DNA of 64,000 nucleotides from Paludibacteraceae bacterium (lineage in GTDB: Bacteria > Bacteroidota > Bacteroidia > Bacteroidales > Paludibacteraceae), in the NCBI GenBank assembly GCA_024399955.1, contig JAKSNH010000002.1:186001-250000 (forward strand). Direction: 5' to 3'. Under the pieces are notes generated by a model, which was not told the origin of the DNA, ran no database searches, and saw only the letters and a program-made list of their open reading frames with translations. This document shows, piece by piece, positions 18,374 through 27,068 of this stretch. How positions within the stretch are numbered: position 1 is the first letter of the stretch; each line of letters starts with the position of its first letter. The position numbers and the translations under genes were made by a program.

Positions 18374-18405
18374 TTTGTATATATAAAAAAAAAAGTGTAT
18401 TTTTG
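18374..18405 (+). promoter_or_regulatory. Bacteroidetes-type promoter for the gene at 18439
   Basis: TTTG (18374-18377), 20 bases, then TATTTTTG (18398-18405). It lies just after the preceding gene and 34 bases before the chosen start codon. Confidence 0.75.
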
Positions 18406-18438
18406 CACGATTTTTTAGATTTCTTAATTGAACAAGGA

Positions 18439-20052
18439 ATGAAAAATAGAATGAAAAATAGTTTGGTTACGATAGTTCTTGCTGTATTTTTGGGTACATC
18501 CTTTGATGCGTCCGCGTATGCGCAGGCGTTACCCCGTGCGCTATCAGCGGAGGCTCTAATGAGTGATTGCGAAAAGGAGGCAGAACGTTTTAACTATCCG
18601 TATTATTATTGTGATTGTAAGGAACAAGGACGAGCATTCCAGTTTGGCTTAGATATTGAAGTTGCTGATACGATGTGGTTTTCTGCCTCAATGGATCAGT
18701 TAAAACAAGGAATGTCAGCATATTGGTTCTCTAATTGTACTGTAGGCATAGAGGTGTATGCCTTGTGCTCGTCAAAGGAACCGGCTTTTTCTATGGTTGT
18801 TGGGCGCAATCAGATGCGCGAAAAAGATGTGGCGGAGATAAATAAGAAATTAGAGGAAATGGGTAAGATGGCTGATATTATGTCGCAATTTATTCCTCGT
18901 ATTCGTATTTATCCTATGAATGGAGGATCAGGACGGGTATTGGTTTTTCCTTATAATATCGGTCCTCATTCTACATGCGAAGATGTTCTTCCTATTATCA
19001 ATGGCATGACATACGTTAGCAGTCATGACTATGATGTGTATGCCTTGAATCCGAGTACGATGATTCAAAACCGGCTGATGTTTGTACAATGGAAACAAAA
19101 GAAGGATAGTACTTGCCATATATATATTACCCGTAAAACATGCGATGGTGATAAAGTGGCTGATTTTATTGCAAAAGATTCTACAAAATTATTTTTCCCA
19201 GATACCGCCCTAATTAATGATGCCAAAAAGTCAGGAGATACATTATTCTTCCACTTTGAGCACAATGGTAATTTCCCTGGACGTATCCTGTTTAGAATGA
19301 ATCCCAAATGGGAAACTGACACAATAGATAGTACATTTTGTCACGGTGGCGCGATTGTTCTGCCGGATACAGTGTTAAAAGAAACAACTGTCTATGGTCC
19401 AGATACGATGTGGTTAGCATCGGATACGGTAGGAATTTTTACCTACAATATTACGGTTATTCCTGCTGATACATTGCATGATACTTTGAGATTGAGGCAT
19501 ACCCAATTGCCAACTATGTATCAAAAACAGTTTTATGTAGCCAATTTCGGCGATTATGAGACTCTACTACATAAGGATGGGCAATGCGACATTCGTGTTT
19601 TCTTACATGTTGTCAATATAGGCGATACGGCATACATTACGAATGAACAGACTGTTTGTGTAGGTAAAACGATAAATATAGGTGGTGTCGTTTATGATCA
19701 TGATACGGTGGTAGTGTTTGGACAATGGAAAAAGGATACATGGCAGATAACGTCCAACGTGCTATTGTTTGAAGCGCCTGTGGCTGAATATGATACTGTC
19801 TATATCAAAATAGAGGAATTGCCCTATACCTATCCGTTGAACGGACAAATATATGATGCGTTTGGAGATTACCAGATTCAGATACATCATTCTGGTGAAT
19901 GTGACCGATTGATTTATCTTACGCTTAGCGAAATACCGCAAACGGCACTAAACGATGTCTATTTTAAGAGAGATAAGCCGGTGAAATTTGTTGTGGATGG
20001 ACACCTATATATATATAATAGAGGAAAGATTATTGGCATTTTAGGAAAATAA
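18439..20052 (+). CDS. Secreted Cys-containing surface protein with C-terminal tail
   Basis: 537 residues from ATG 18439; ATG 18451 (MKNSLVTIVLAVFLGTSF) is equally likely because AAGGA at 18434-18438 touches the first ATG but sits 12 bases before the second. A signal peptide is followed by SDCEKEAERFNYPYYYCDC. The N-terminal half resembles the GSSC...WYSA unit of the neighbouring secreted proteins (DTMWFSASMDQLK). The C-terminal half has repeated TVCVGKTINIGGVVYDHDTV-like units. The tail is VVDGHLYIYNRGKIIGILGK. Function unknown; surface location is inferred. Confidence 0.8.
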   Translation: MKNRMKNSLVTIVLAVFLGTSFDASAYAQALPRALSAEALMSDCEKEAERFNYPYYYCDCKEQGRAFQFGLDIEVADTMWFSASMDQLKQGMSAYWFSNCTVGIEVYALCSSKEPAFSMVVGRNQMREKDVAEINKKLEEMGKMADIMSQFIPRIRIYPMNGGSGRVLVFPYNIGPHSTCEDVLPIINGMTYVSSHDYDVYALNPSTMIQNRLMFVQWKQKKDSTCHIYITRKTCDGDKVADFIAKDSTKLFFPDTALINDAKKSGDTLFFHFEHNGNFPGRILFRMNPKWETDTIDSTFCHGGAIVLPDTVLKETTVYGPDTMWLASDTVGIFTYNITVIPADTLHDTLRLRHTQLPTMYQKQFYVANFGDYETLLHKDGQCDIRVFLHVVNIGDTAYITNEQTVCVGKTINIGGVVYDHDTVVVFGQWKKDTWQITSNVLLFEAPVAEYDTVYIKIEELPYTYPLNGQIYDAFGDYQIQIHHSGECDRLIYLTLSEIPQTALNDVYFKRDKPVKFVVDGHLYIYNRGKIIGILGK

Positions 20053-20137
20053 TATACAAAAACACAAAACGAATTATAAAATTATAAAAAAAGTGTAAAT
20101 TAACCCTAATTATTAACAAAAAATCCAAAACAATCAA

Positions 20138-23100
20138 ATGAAAAAGGTTTTACTTTTGACATTGTCTGCTTTGCTGACATTTAATATGTTTGCAGCAGGT
20201 AATGGTGATGGGTCCTCTAAGGAGAATGCCATCGAATTTGACTGGGAAAAAGGTAATGTGCAAGAGGGAGGACTATCTCTCTGGTACAGCGTTGGATTAG
20301 CACCTCTCTATGAGGAGGAAAATCCTGCGTTGGCGCTTTACCTGACCAACCTAACAAAAGCTACCGCTAAAGTCGAAGTCGAAGCTGTGGTAGCCGGTAA
20401 CAATGAACAACGTAATTACACGTTGGATGGACATCAAAACAAAGTTTGGTCGCAATCGGCGGGTTTGTTGGTACGTATGAAGTACAAAGAGATTTTAGTC
20501 AAATTGACTTCCGATCAACAAGTTATGTTATCTGCGAAGGTGTATGAGTTCCAAGATGCAGATGACGCTTGCGTGAATGCAAAGGACTTTACGATTGGTG
20601 CAACTGTGAAAGCAACAAGTGCTTGGTTCAAAGTTGGCATTGAAGAGGCTAAACAGAATGGTAAAGACATCCAAGTGACAATTACCAACAACGGACCTGC
20701 TGCTGCAACTATCCATGCAGGTATTAGTGCAGATTGCCCAAGTACCGGTTTGACAGAAAAAACATTCAACTTAGGCGCAGGTGCTTCTATTCAAAAGCAA
20801 TTGTCTAACTCAATGGTTAATACCTTAAAGGATGACTTTGTGTATGCTTTGATTGAAGCCAACCAAGAAGTGTCAGTGAAGGCTGAATATGTGACCCCCA
20901 AGGGCGTTGAGTACGATGTACCGGCTTGCGAAAGTGCTGAATTGGCAGAGCTGGACAAAGTTTACAACGTTGCTGCAGGTGGTGATGCTTGGTATCAAAT
21001 TCCTGTTAAGGACTTGATGGGTAAGAGAATGCAGCCTCAAGTCATTATCCAAAACGAAGGTGGTAGCAAAGCAACTATCAAGGGTGAGGTTATCTTTGCT
21101 TGCGGTAAGCCTGCTGCTATGACTAAAACAATTACTATAGCAGCCAATGGTGTTCTTGTAAAGGATATTGCTAAGAACATGGTTGACGGTATTGACACTA
21201 CTAGTTATGCGTATGTGTATGTGCATATCAGCACAGACCAACCATTGTCCTATTATGCTCGTCTGAAGAATGTGCATGAAGGTGATGCTTGTAAGACTTC
21301 GCAAGAATTTGTATTCAATGAAAAAAATTATCAAGACGCTAATACCAAAGTTTGGTATGCTATTTCTATTGCAGAAGCCAAAGCTGGTAAGAAGGATATC
21401 GCAATAACTGTTAATAACCGTGCCAACAAGGTGGCTGCTATTGTAGGTAGTGTTGCATTTGAGTGCCCCTATACTGATTTACAGACTTTCAGCAAAAAAT
21501 TAGGTGCTGCTGATGAGACGAGTAAGACTATTAAATACTCCACATTCTCAATGTTTGGCGACACCATTTACGTTTTGGTGGAGACCGATCAGCCCATTAC
21601 TATCAGTGCGAAATTAGTGGATGCTGTTCCTGTTGACGATCATTCTTGCGAAGGCGCAATAGATTTTGACTGGAAGAATGGTCATGTACAAAAGGCAGAT
21701 ACTACCGTTTGGTATAAAGTTAATATGGCTGATGTCCGTAATAATAAGGATATCCCTGAGTTGACCATTATTAACCGTAATCAAAATGCTTCCGTTACTA
21801 TTCGAGGTGAACTCTCTACAGAGTGCCCTGTAACGGTTGAAATGCAAAAGCGTAATTTGACCATTGCAAAAGGTGGTACCTATACCAAACTGATTGCTCG
21901 TGATTTGTTCAAGAATATCAAGGCTGAATATGTTTATATCAAAATAACAGCCAACCAAGAGTTTTCTTTCCAAGTTAGGATGCTCAAGGAGGATGAAGGT
22001 AAATCTTGTACAAATGCTGTTGAGTTTAACTGGGTTACCGGTAACGATCAAGAGGCCAATACTTCCGTTTGGTATTATGCAGATATGAAGAATGTCAAAG
22101 CTTCCGAGAAGGATGTAATGGCTAAGTTGATCAATCGTACCAAACAAGTTGCCAACCTTTCTGCTGAATTCTCTAATACTTGTCCTTGTGAGACTCCACA
22201 AGCTCAAAGTATGAAGTTGGGAGCTAATGCTGAGAAATCCAAATTATTGGTTAACTCAACATTTGACAGCTACAACGATACCGTTTATTTTCGTATCATA
22301 ACCGATGCGGCTATTCATTTTGAAGCTAAATTGCAGGAGCCAAAGCCATTTACGCCTTTCAGTGTTTGTGGAACAGAGAAAGCAGTGAAGCCGAACGTAC
22401 AATACGAACAAACGGAAGATTCTGTTTGGTATAAGGCTGTTGTCAGTGATTTCTCCGATGAGAAGTTCCCAGGACTTGTTCCAATGATTGTTTTCACGAA
22501 TGAGGCTACCGCACAAACAATCCGTGCATATCTCTCATACGATTGTAATATTACTAAGGCTCCGCAAATGGAAAGCCGCAAATTGAGCGCAAATAGTGTT
22601 GCCAGCAAAGTGATTGAGCGTAGCATGATTCCTAACAAGGAATATGCTGATATTTGCTTGGTTGGTAAGAACTTCAGTTTTAGAATAGATATGGTAGATC
22701 CGAATGATGGTCATGATTGCCGTCACGCGTTGGACTTTAATGTAAATACGGATTATGTACAAGTCCCCGGTACAATGTGGTATCGCTTTGATGCTTCGGC
22801 ACCCGATATTGATTTGTATAAATTTATCGTCAGCGCTAATAAGGTCAGCAATGATGCTAAAGTTACCATTTCAGTTTATGATGACTGCGAGGGCGAACTG
22901 ATTGAAGAAGGTTCTGCTACTTTACGTTCGTCGAGGCAAAAAGAAATTATGGGTGATGTGCTCAAAGGTTTCAGCAAAACGGGTCATATCTTAGTCAAAG
23001 TTGTTTGCTCAGAGGATATTACGTTCCGGATGGACAAAGTGGAACGTCCAAAATTGCCAGAAGCAATCATTGCTTGCGAAAACGCCAAACCATTGTTAAT

Positions 23101-25477
23101 CAACACTGATTACAAGCAAGGTCAGAATGATACCGTATGGTACGTAGTGGATGCAAAAGATTTGCGCGAGAATACCGTTGGTGATGGTGTGTTGTCTATT
23201 CATAACATTGGTGCAACCAACGTTAAGATTAAGGCAGAGGTGGCTTATATTTGCCCTGTTGAGTATGAAATGACTTCTAAACAAATCTCTGTTAAGGCAG
23301 GTGAGGACTATTCAAAACTGTTAGAGCGTGCTAAATTCAACTCTGTTACGGCTCCTTTAGTGTATGTTCGTTTGATTTCCACGGATTCTATTGCATTCCG
23401 TATTGATCTCAAACTTGCTAAAGGTGATGACTGCTTGAATCCAATTGATTTTGATTGGGCTCATGGTAACGTCAATCCGAAAGATTCATGCTTATGGTAT
23501 AATGTTCCGTTCTATGATACCAAAAAAGATACTATTCTGATTTGGGAAGGATACGATGTTCGTCTGCACATTGATAACTTAAGCGATTCCACTGTTTCTA
23601 TGGAAGCTGCAATGCGTTTTGAGTGTGACTCAATGGAGATGTACCACGAAAATTATTCGTTGGTTGCCGGTGCTTCTAAGACCAAAGACATTGACCGTGA
23701 CTTGATTGTGAAGACTGCTGCTCCTCATATGTTGATTAATGTTTGTTCAAATCAGAATATCCATATTTGGGCTGAGTTTATTCCTGAAAAAGCTGATAGT
23801 GTAATCGTTAATCGTCATTATGCATTTGTTTGCCCTGGTGAGGAATACACCGATCCTATCACGAAACAAACCATCAACGTTGTTAGCGATACGATTTTGA
23901 GTCAAGTTACTCAATTCCAGGTTGGTACGTATTTGGTTGATTCCATTGACTCTGTCTTCTTAACTCAGTATCGTGCTGTTGAAGCTATCGAAATAGTAGC
24001 TGATGATATTCTGCCCGAACAATTGGCGAATGTTGCTGTTGTAGGACAGAAATTGAATACTGCAGTGTTGTTTGCTTACATTAAGGATACTTTGAACGCG
24101 CTTGCTATGGCGAGTGATACTATTGCTCCAATTGATACTATTAAGTGGGAAGCTATTGATCCTGCAGATGGCCTATATCACAACATCATTGAGGTAGAAT
24201 ACTTGCAAAGCGAATTGACAGGCGATCCTGCAAAAGTAACCTTGAAATATATGGCTAGTACTGAGTGTGCTAATGTTGTAACAACGGGTGGTGTGGTACT
24301 GGTCGTTAAGGAAAAGCCTTGTGAAACAACTACGTATATAGATGAACAACATGTATGTCAAGGAATTACTTCTATTGATTGGCGTGGTTTTGTTAATGCA
24401 GTGGATGGCACGAAGGATACTATTGTGAATGTTGCCGGTTGCGATAGCATTATTACATTGAAATTGATAGATGATATTAAGCCAATAGCAGTTACTGATG
24501 TTAAATATGTATGCGATGTCAATCAAACTATTTGGTGGCATGGAATGAGTGCTGGTAATGGTGCAAAGGATATCTTAACTTCTGTGATTACCGGTTGCGA
24601 TAGTGTTGTAACATTACAGTTAGTTAAGAAAGAGCCTCAAGATCCGATTGTTTTGAATCCTGCTAATTTCCCAACAGTTTGTGGTGAAGACATGGGTGCC
24701 GCAATATCAGCTCAGAATGCTGCTATTATGGCTTCATTCAAGACCGAAGACCAATATGATGAGGTTACCAAGTTGGTTTGGTATAAGAATGTAGGAGGAA
24801 TAGAAAGTCAAATTAGACTTGGTGTAAGTTGGATTCTTAATGCCAAAGATGCTGATGAAGAGTTCTCTATCTACTGCATTGCTGAGATGAAGTGTGGTGA
24901 AGATCTTCAATCTAACGTTATCAATATCAAGGTTCAATCTGCTAGCGTTGGCAAGATGAAAATCGTTTCCAAGTTCGGTAACCGTATCTTAGTTCTGAAT
25001 TTGAATGATTTCAAAACGACTAATGGCTTCACACCATCAGAGGCAGATGTTGAATGGTACAAGAAAAATACCGTTAATCCAAGGAATCCTGATACACATT
25101 TAGGAAATGGTTTCTACTACAACAATGCTGATGGTAGCGTTTTGGAGTCAGGTATTTATTATGCGGTATTATCGAAGCCTAATCCCAATGATTGTGGTGC
25201 TATCTATGTATCTAACGAAATAGAAGTAGCAAGTAATGACTTAAATCTTGTTCCGAATGTCGTTAATAGAGGAGGTTTGATGACCATTCATAACGTTGAT
25301 CCTACACAAGAAACATCCGTTTGTATCATTGATGCTACCGGACGTGTGGTTGAGGATAATAAATTTATTAATATGGAGAATGTGAATGTAGAAGCTGCTT
25401 GGCCAGTTGGCGCATACTTGATGCGCGTAGAGAACGCTACTCAGAGCGATACATTCCGTTTCTTAATTGTTCGTTAA
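20138..25477 (+). CDS. Giant modular surface protein with T9SS type-A-like sorting domain
   Basis: 1779 residues, with the signal peptide MKKVLLLTLSALLTFNMFAA. About nine tandem modules of 100-150 residues fill residues 21-1240; each has a Cys near its start, a VWY core (CTNAVEFNWVTGNDQE...TSVWYYADM; CEGAIDFDWKNGHVQ...TTVWYKVNM) and a Cys-Pro in the middle. Two GCDSIITLKL-type repeats follow (about 1410-1500), then an Ig-like region. The last 80 residues (VCIIDATGRVV ... WPVGAYLMRVENATQSDTFR) fit the T9SS type-A C-terminal sorting domain, so export across the outer membrane by T9SS is well supported. This is the only protein here with that domain instead of the short tail. A barrel gene follows after 15 bases. 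Confidence 0.88.
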   Translation: MKKVLLLTLSALLTFNMFAAGNGDGSSKENAIEFDWEKGNVQEGGLSLWYSVGLAPLYEEENPALALYLTNLTKATAKVEVEAVVAGNNEQRNYTLDGHQNKVWSQSAGLLVRMKYKEILVKLTSDQQVMLSAKVYEFQDADDACVNAKDFTIGATVKATSAWFKVGIEEAKQNGKDIQVTITNNGPAAATIHAGISADCPSTGLTEKTFNLGAGASIQKQLSNSMVNTLKDDFVYALIEANQEVSVKAEYVTPKGVEYDVPACESAELAELDKVYNVAAGGDAWYQIPVKDLMGKRMQPQVIIQNEGGSKATIKGEVIFACGKPAAMTKTITIAANGVLVKDIAKNMVDGIDTTSYAYVYVHISTDQPLSYYARLKNVHEGDACKTSQEFVFNEKNYQDANTKVWYAISIAEAKAGKKDIAITVNNRANKVAAIVGSVAFECPYTDLQTFSKKLGAADETSKTIKYSTFSMFGDTIYVLVETDQPITISAKLVDAVPVDDHSCEGAIDFDWKNGHVQKADTTVWYKVNMADVRNNKDIPELTIINRNQNASVTIRGELSTECPVTVEMQKRNLTIAKGGTYTKLIARDLFKNIKAEYVYIKITANQEFSFQVRMLKEDEGKSCTNAVEFNWVTGNDQEANTSVWYYADMKNVKASEKDVMAKLINRTKQVANLSAEFSNTCPCETPQAQSMKLGANAEKSKLLVNSTFDSYNDTVYFRIITDAAIHFEAKLQEPKPFTPFSVCGTEKAVKPNVQYEQTEDSVWYKAVVSDFSDEKFPGLVPMIVFTNEATAQTIRAYLSYDCNITKAPQMESRKLSANSVASKVIERSMIPNKEYADICLVGKNFSFRIDMVDPNDGHDCRHALDFNVNTDYVQVPGTMWYRFDASAPDIDLYKFIVSANKVSNDAKVTISVYDDCEGELIEEGSATLRSSRQKEIMGDVLKGFSKTGHILVKVVCSEDITFRMDKVERPKLPEAIIACENAKPLLINTDYKQGQNDTVWYVVDAKDLRENTVGDGVLSIHNIGATNVKIKAEVAYICPVEYEMTSKQISVKAGEDYSKLLERAKFNSVTAPLVYVRLISTDSIAFRIDLKLAKGDDCLNPIDFDWAHGNVNPKDSCLWYNVPFYDTKKDTILIWEGYDVRLHIDNLSDSTVSMEAAMRFECDSMEMYHENYSLVAGASKTKDIDRDLIVKTAAPHMLINVCSNQNIHIWAEFIPEKADSVIVNRHYAFVCPGEEYTDPITKQTINVVSDTILSQVTQFQVGTYLVDSIDSVFLTQYRAVEAIEIVADDILPEQLANVAVVGQKLNTAVLFAYIKDTLNALAMASDTIAPIDTIKWEAIDPADGLYHNIIEVEYLQSELTGDPAKVTLKYMASTECANVVTTGGVVLVVKEKPCETTTYIDEQHVCQGITSIDWRGFVNAVDGTKDTIVNVAGCDSIITLKLIDDIKPIAVTDVKYVCDVNQTIWWHGMSAGNGAKDILTSVITGCDSVVTLQLVKKEPQDPIVLNPANFPTVCGEDMGAAISAQNAAIMASFKTEDQYDEVTKLVWYKNVGGIESQIRLGVSWILNAKDADEEFSIYCIAEMKCGEDLQSNVINIKVQSASVGKMKIVSKFGNRILVLNLNDFKTTNGFTPSEADVEWYKKNTVNPRNPDTHLGNGFYYNNADGSVLESGIYYAVLSKPNPNDCGAIYVSNEIEVASNDLNLVPNVVNRGGLMTIHNVDPTQETSVCIIDATGRVVEDNKFINMENVNVEAAWPVGAYLMRVENATQSDTFRFLIVR

Positions 25478-25478
25478 T

Positions 25479-25484
25479 AGGAGG
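25479..25484 (+). promoter_or_regulatory. Strong Shine-Dalgarno sequence before the 25493 barrel gene
   Basis: AGGAGG lies 8 bases before the ATG. Most starts in this window have no clear Shine-Dalgarno, as is usual in Bacteroidetes, so this one stands out. Confidence 0.6.
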
Positions 25485-25492
25485 ATAGCATT

Positions 25493-27004
25493 ATGAAAAA
25501 GACAATGTTAATTATTTCCGCAGTGTTGCTCACTTCTATTTGCTGGGCACAAGAAACGGTTGGTAATCATGCTAAACCAAACAAACAACTCCAAGAAAGT
25601 GGTGTTAAACCAGGTGATGGTTATACTTTCGCTAAAGGTGATACCATTATCATTTCAAAGAGTTGTACACAATACCTTACCAGAGAAACTCCTTCGACCT
25701 GGGTTTACTACGTAAAACACATCGTAGAACAACAAGGTGGTGAACGTTTTCCTAATGGTATTTTGATTCATGGTATTTATTCTTGGATTGGTCCCGAAGA
25801 TTTGTTCTTGGTCGGACCAACTGCTCTAGCAGAGGCCGCTACTGCAAAGAAAGTAGCTGATGAGAAATTTGTTGCTGAGCGTCAAGAAGAAGTTAAAAAA
25901 ATGCCAAAGGAAGAGCAACAATCCGTTGCTCAAAAAGCGAAAGAGTACGAAGCAATAGTTCTTGAAGAACCTGCTAAGGAAACTCCGAAGGAGGAACCTG
26001 CACAAGTTGTAGAAGAAACTCCTGCTCAGGTAGTAGAAGAACCTGCTCAAGTTGTAGCAGAAGCTCCTGCGCCAATAGTGGAAGAAACTCCTGCTCAAGT
26101 TGCAGAAAAAACTCCTGCTCAAGTAGTAGAAGAAACTTCTGTAGTTGCAGAACCTGCTGAAGAAGAGGCTGGTAACGTTTTTGAAGTGGATGAAATGCGT
26201 GCTACTCAATTTGATCGTTTCAATATCGGTTTGCGTGGTGGTGTGGCTTCAGTTATGCAAAAGGCTGACAAGGGTGACTGGAAAGCAGGTGGTGACATCT
26301 TGCTTGACCTGCAATATGCTCACTATTGGAAGAGAGATTATAAACCGGCTCTTGGTTTAATTATCGGAGCATCGGTTGGTTATTCTCTTAGTCCTATTAA
26401 GTGTGGCGTGAATGATAAATTCACTGTTGATGCTGGCGAAGATGGTCCAATTGATTATGCTATTAACGTAGATGAAGTGAAAGAGAAAGACGGTCAAATC
26501 CAAGTGGAAGTACCGGTTATGTTCTCTTTGATTACCGACAAGGGATTCTTCTTCAACGTTGGTCCTCGTTTCATGTTGCCGGTTTGGAAACGTTCTCACA
26601 CCGATATTAAGAATGCTCATATTCAAGCTACACTGCCCGAAGGTATAACAGTAAAGGATAATGTGGTAACCGGTATTCTCAATAATGGTGATGCTAAGAA
26701 TTCATGGAAATCTGCTGACATCAACATTATGTTAACTTGCGAACTCGGTTACGAGTGGAAGTTGGCTAATGGTCATGCGCTTGAATTAGGTGTATATGCT
26801 GATTACAGTGTTTATTCCAAGTATTCTAACACTCCGACTACCGAAAGCTTTATTAACGTAACTGCTCCATCCGCTGCAGGCATTGCTAATGCATCTGCTC
26901 GCGCTTTGACAGACTCTTATGCGAATAAACTAGGATACTTTGATGCCGGTATTAAATTGACTTACTGCTTCAACTTCTGGAAGACAGGAGCGCAGCTTCG
27001 TTAA
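25493..27004 (+). CDS. Outer-membrane barrel protein with N-terminal domain and Pro/Glu-rich linker
   Basis: 503 residues, with the signal peptide MKKTMLIISAVLLTSICWAQ. Residues 21-105 form a small domain (KPGDGYTFAKGDTIIISKSC ... WIGPEDLFLVG) that faintly recalls LysM/SH3 folds. Residues 110-160 are charged and helical. Residues 160-225 are about eight E[EK][TP]PAQVV-type units, a rigid Pro/Glu linker. From 240 on there is a beta-barrel paralogous to the 15711 product (FNVGPRFMLPVW, LTCELGYEW, final FDAGIKLTYCFNFW). The linker may span the periplasm and the N-domain may bind another envelope part; that is inference. It is coupled to the T9SS cargo gene upstream by a short gap. Confidence 0.82.
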   Translation: MKKTMLIISAVLLTSICWAQETVGNHAKPNKQLQESGVKPGDGYTFAKGDTIIISKSCTQYLTRETPSTWVYYVKHIVEQQGGERFPNGILIHGIYSWIGPEDLFLVGPTALAEAATAKKVADEKFVAERQEEVKKMPKEEQQSVAQKAKEYEAIVLEEPAKETPKEEPAQVVEETPAQVVEEPAQVVAEAPAPIVEETPAQVAEKTPAQVVEETSVVAEPAEEEAGNVFEVDEMRATQFDRFNIGLRGGVASVMQKADKGDWKAGGDILLDLQYAHYWKRDYKPALGLIIGASVGYSLSPIKCGVNDKFTVDAGEDGPIDYAINVDEVKEKDGQIQVEVPVMFSLITDKGFFFNVGPRFMLPVWKRSHTDIKNAHIQATLPEGITVKDNVVTGILNNGDAKNSWKSADINIMLTCELGYEWKLANGHALELGVYADYSVYSKYSNTPTTESFINVTAPSAAGIANASARALTDSYANKLGYFDAGIKLTYCFNFWKTGAQLR

Positions 27005-27022
27005 TTAAATAAATGAATAAGG

Positions 27023-27052
27023 TACGGCATCCGTTTTGGGTGCCGTATTTTA
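27023..27052 (+). terminator. Rho-independent terminator after the surface-protein block
   Basis: TACGGCATCC pairs with GGGTGCCGTA around a T-rich loop and is followed by TTTTAT. It lies 19 bases after the barrel gene and closes the 20-27 kb unit. Confidence 0.8.
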
Positions 27053-27068
27053 TATAAACATCAATCTT

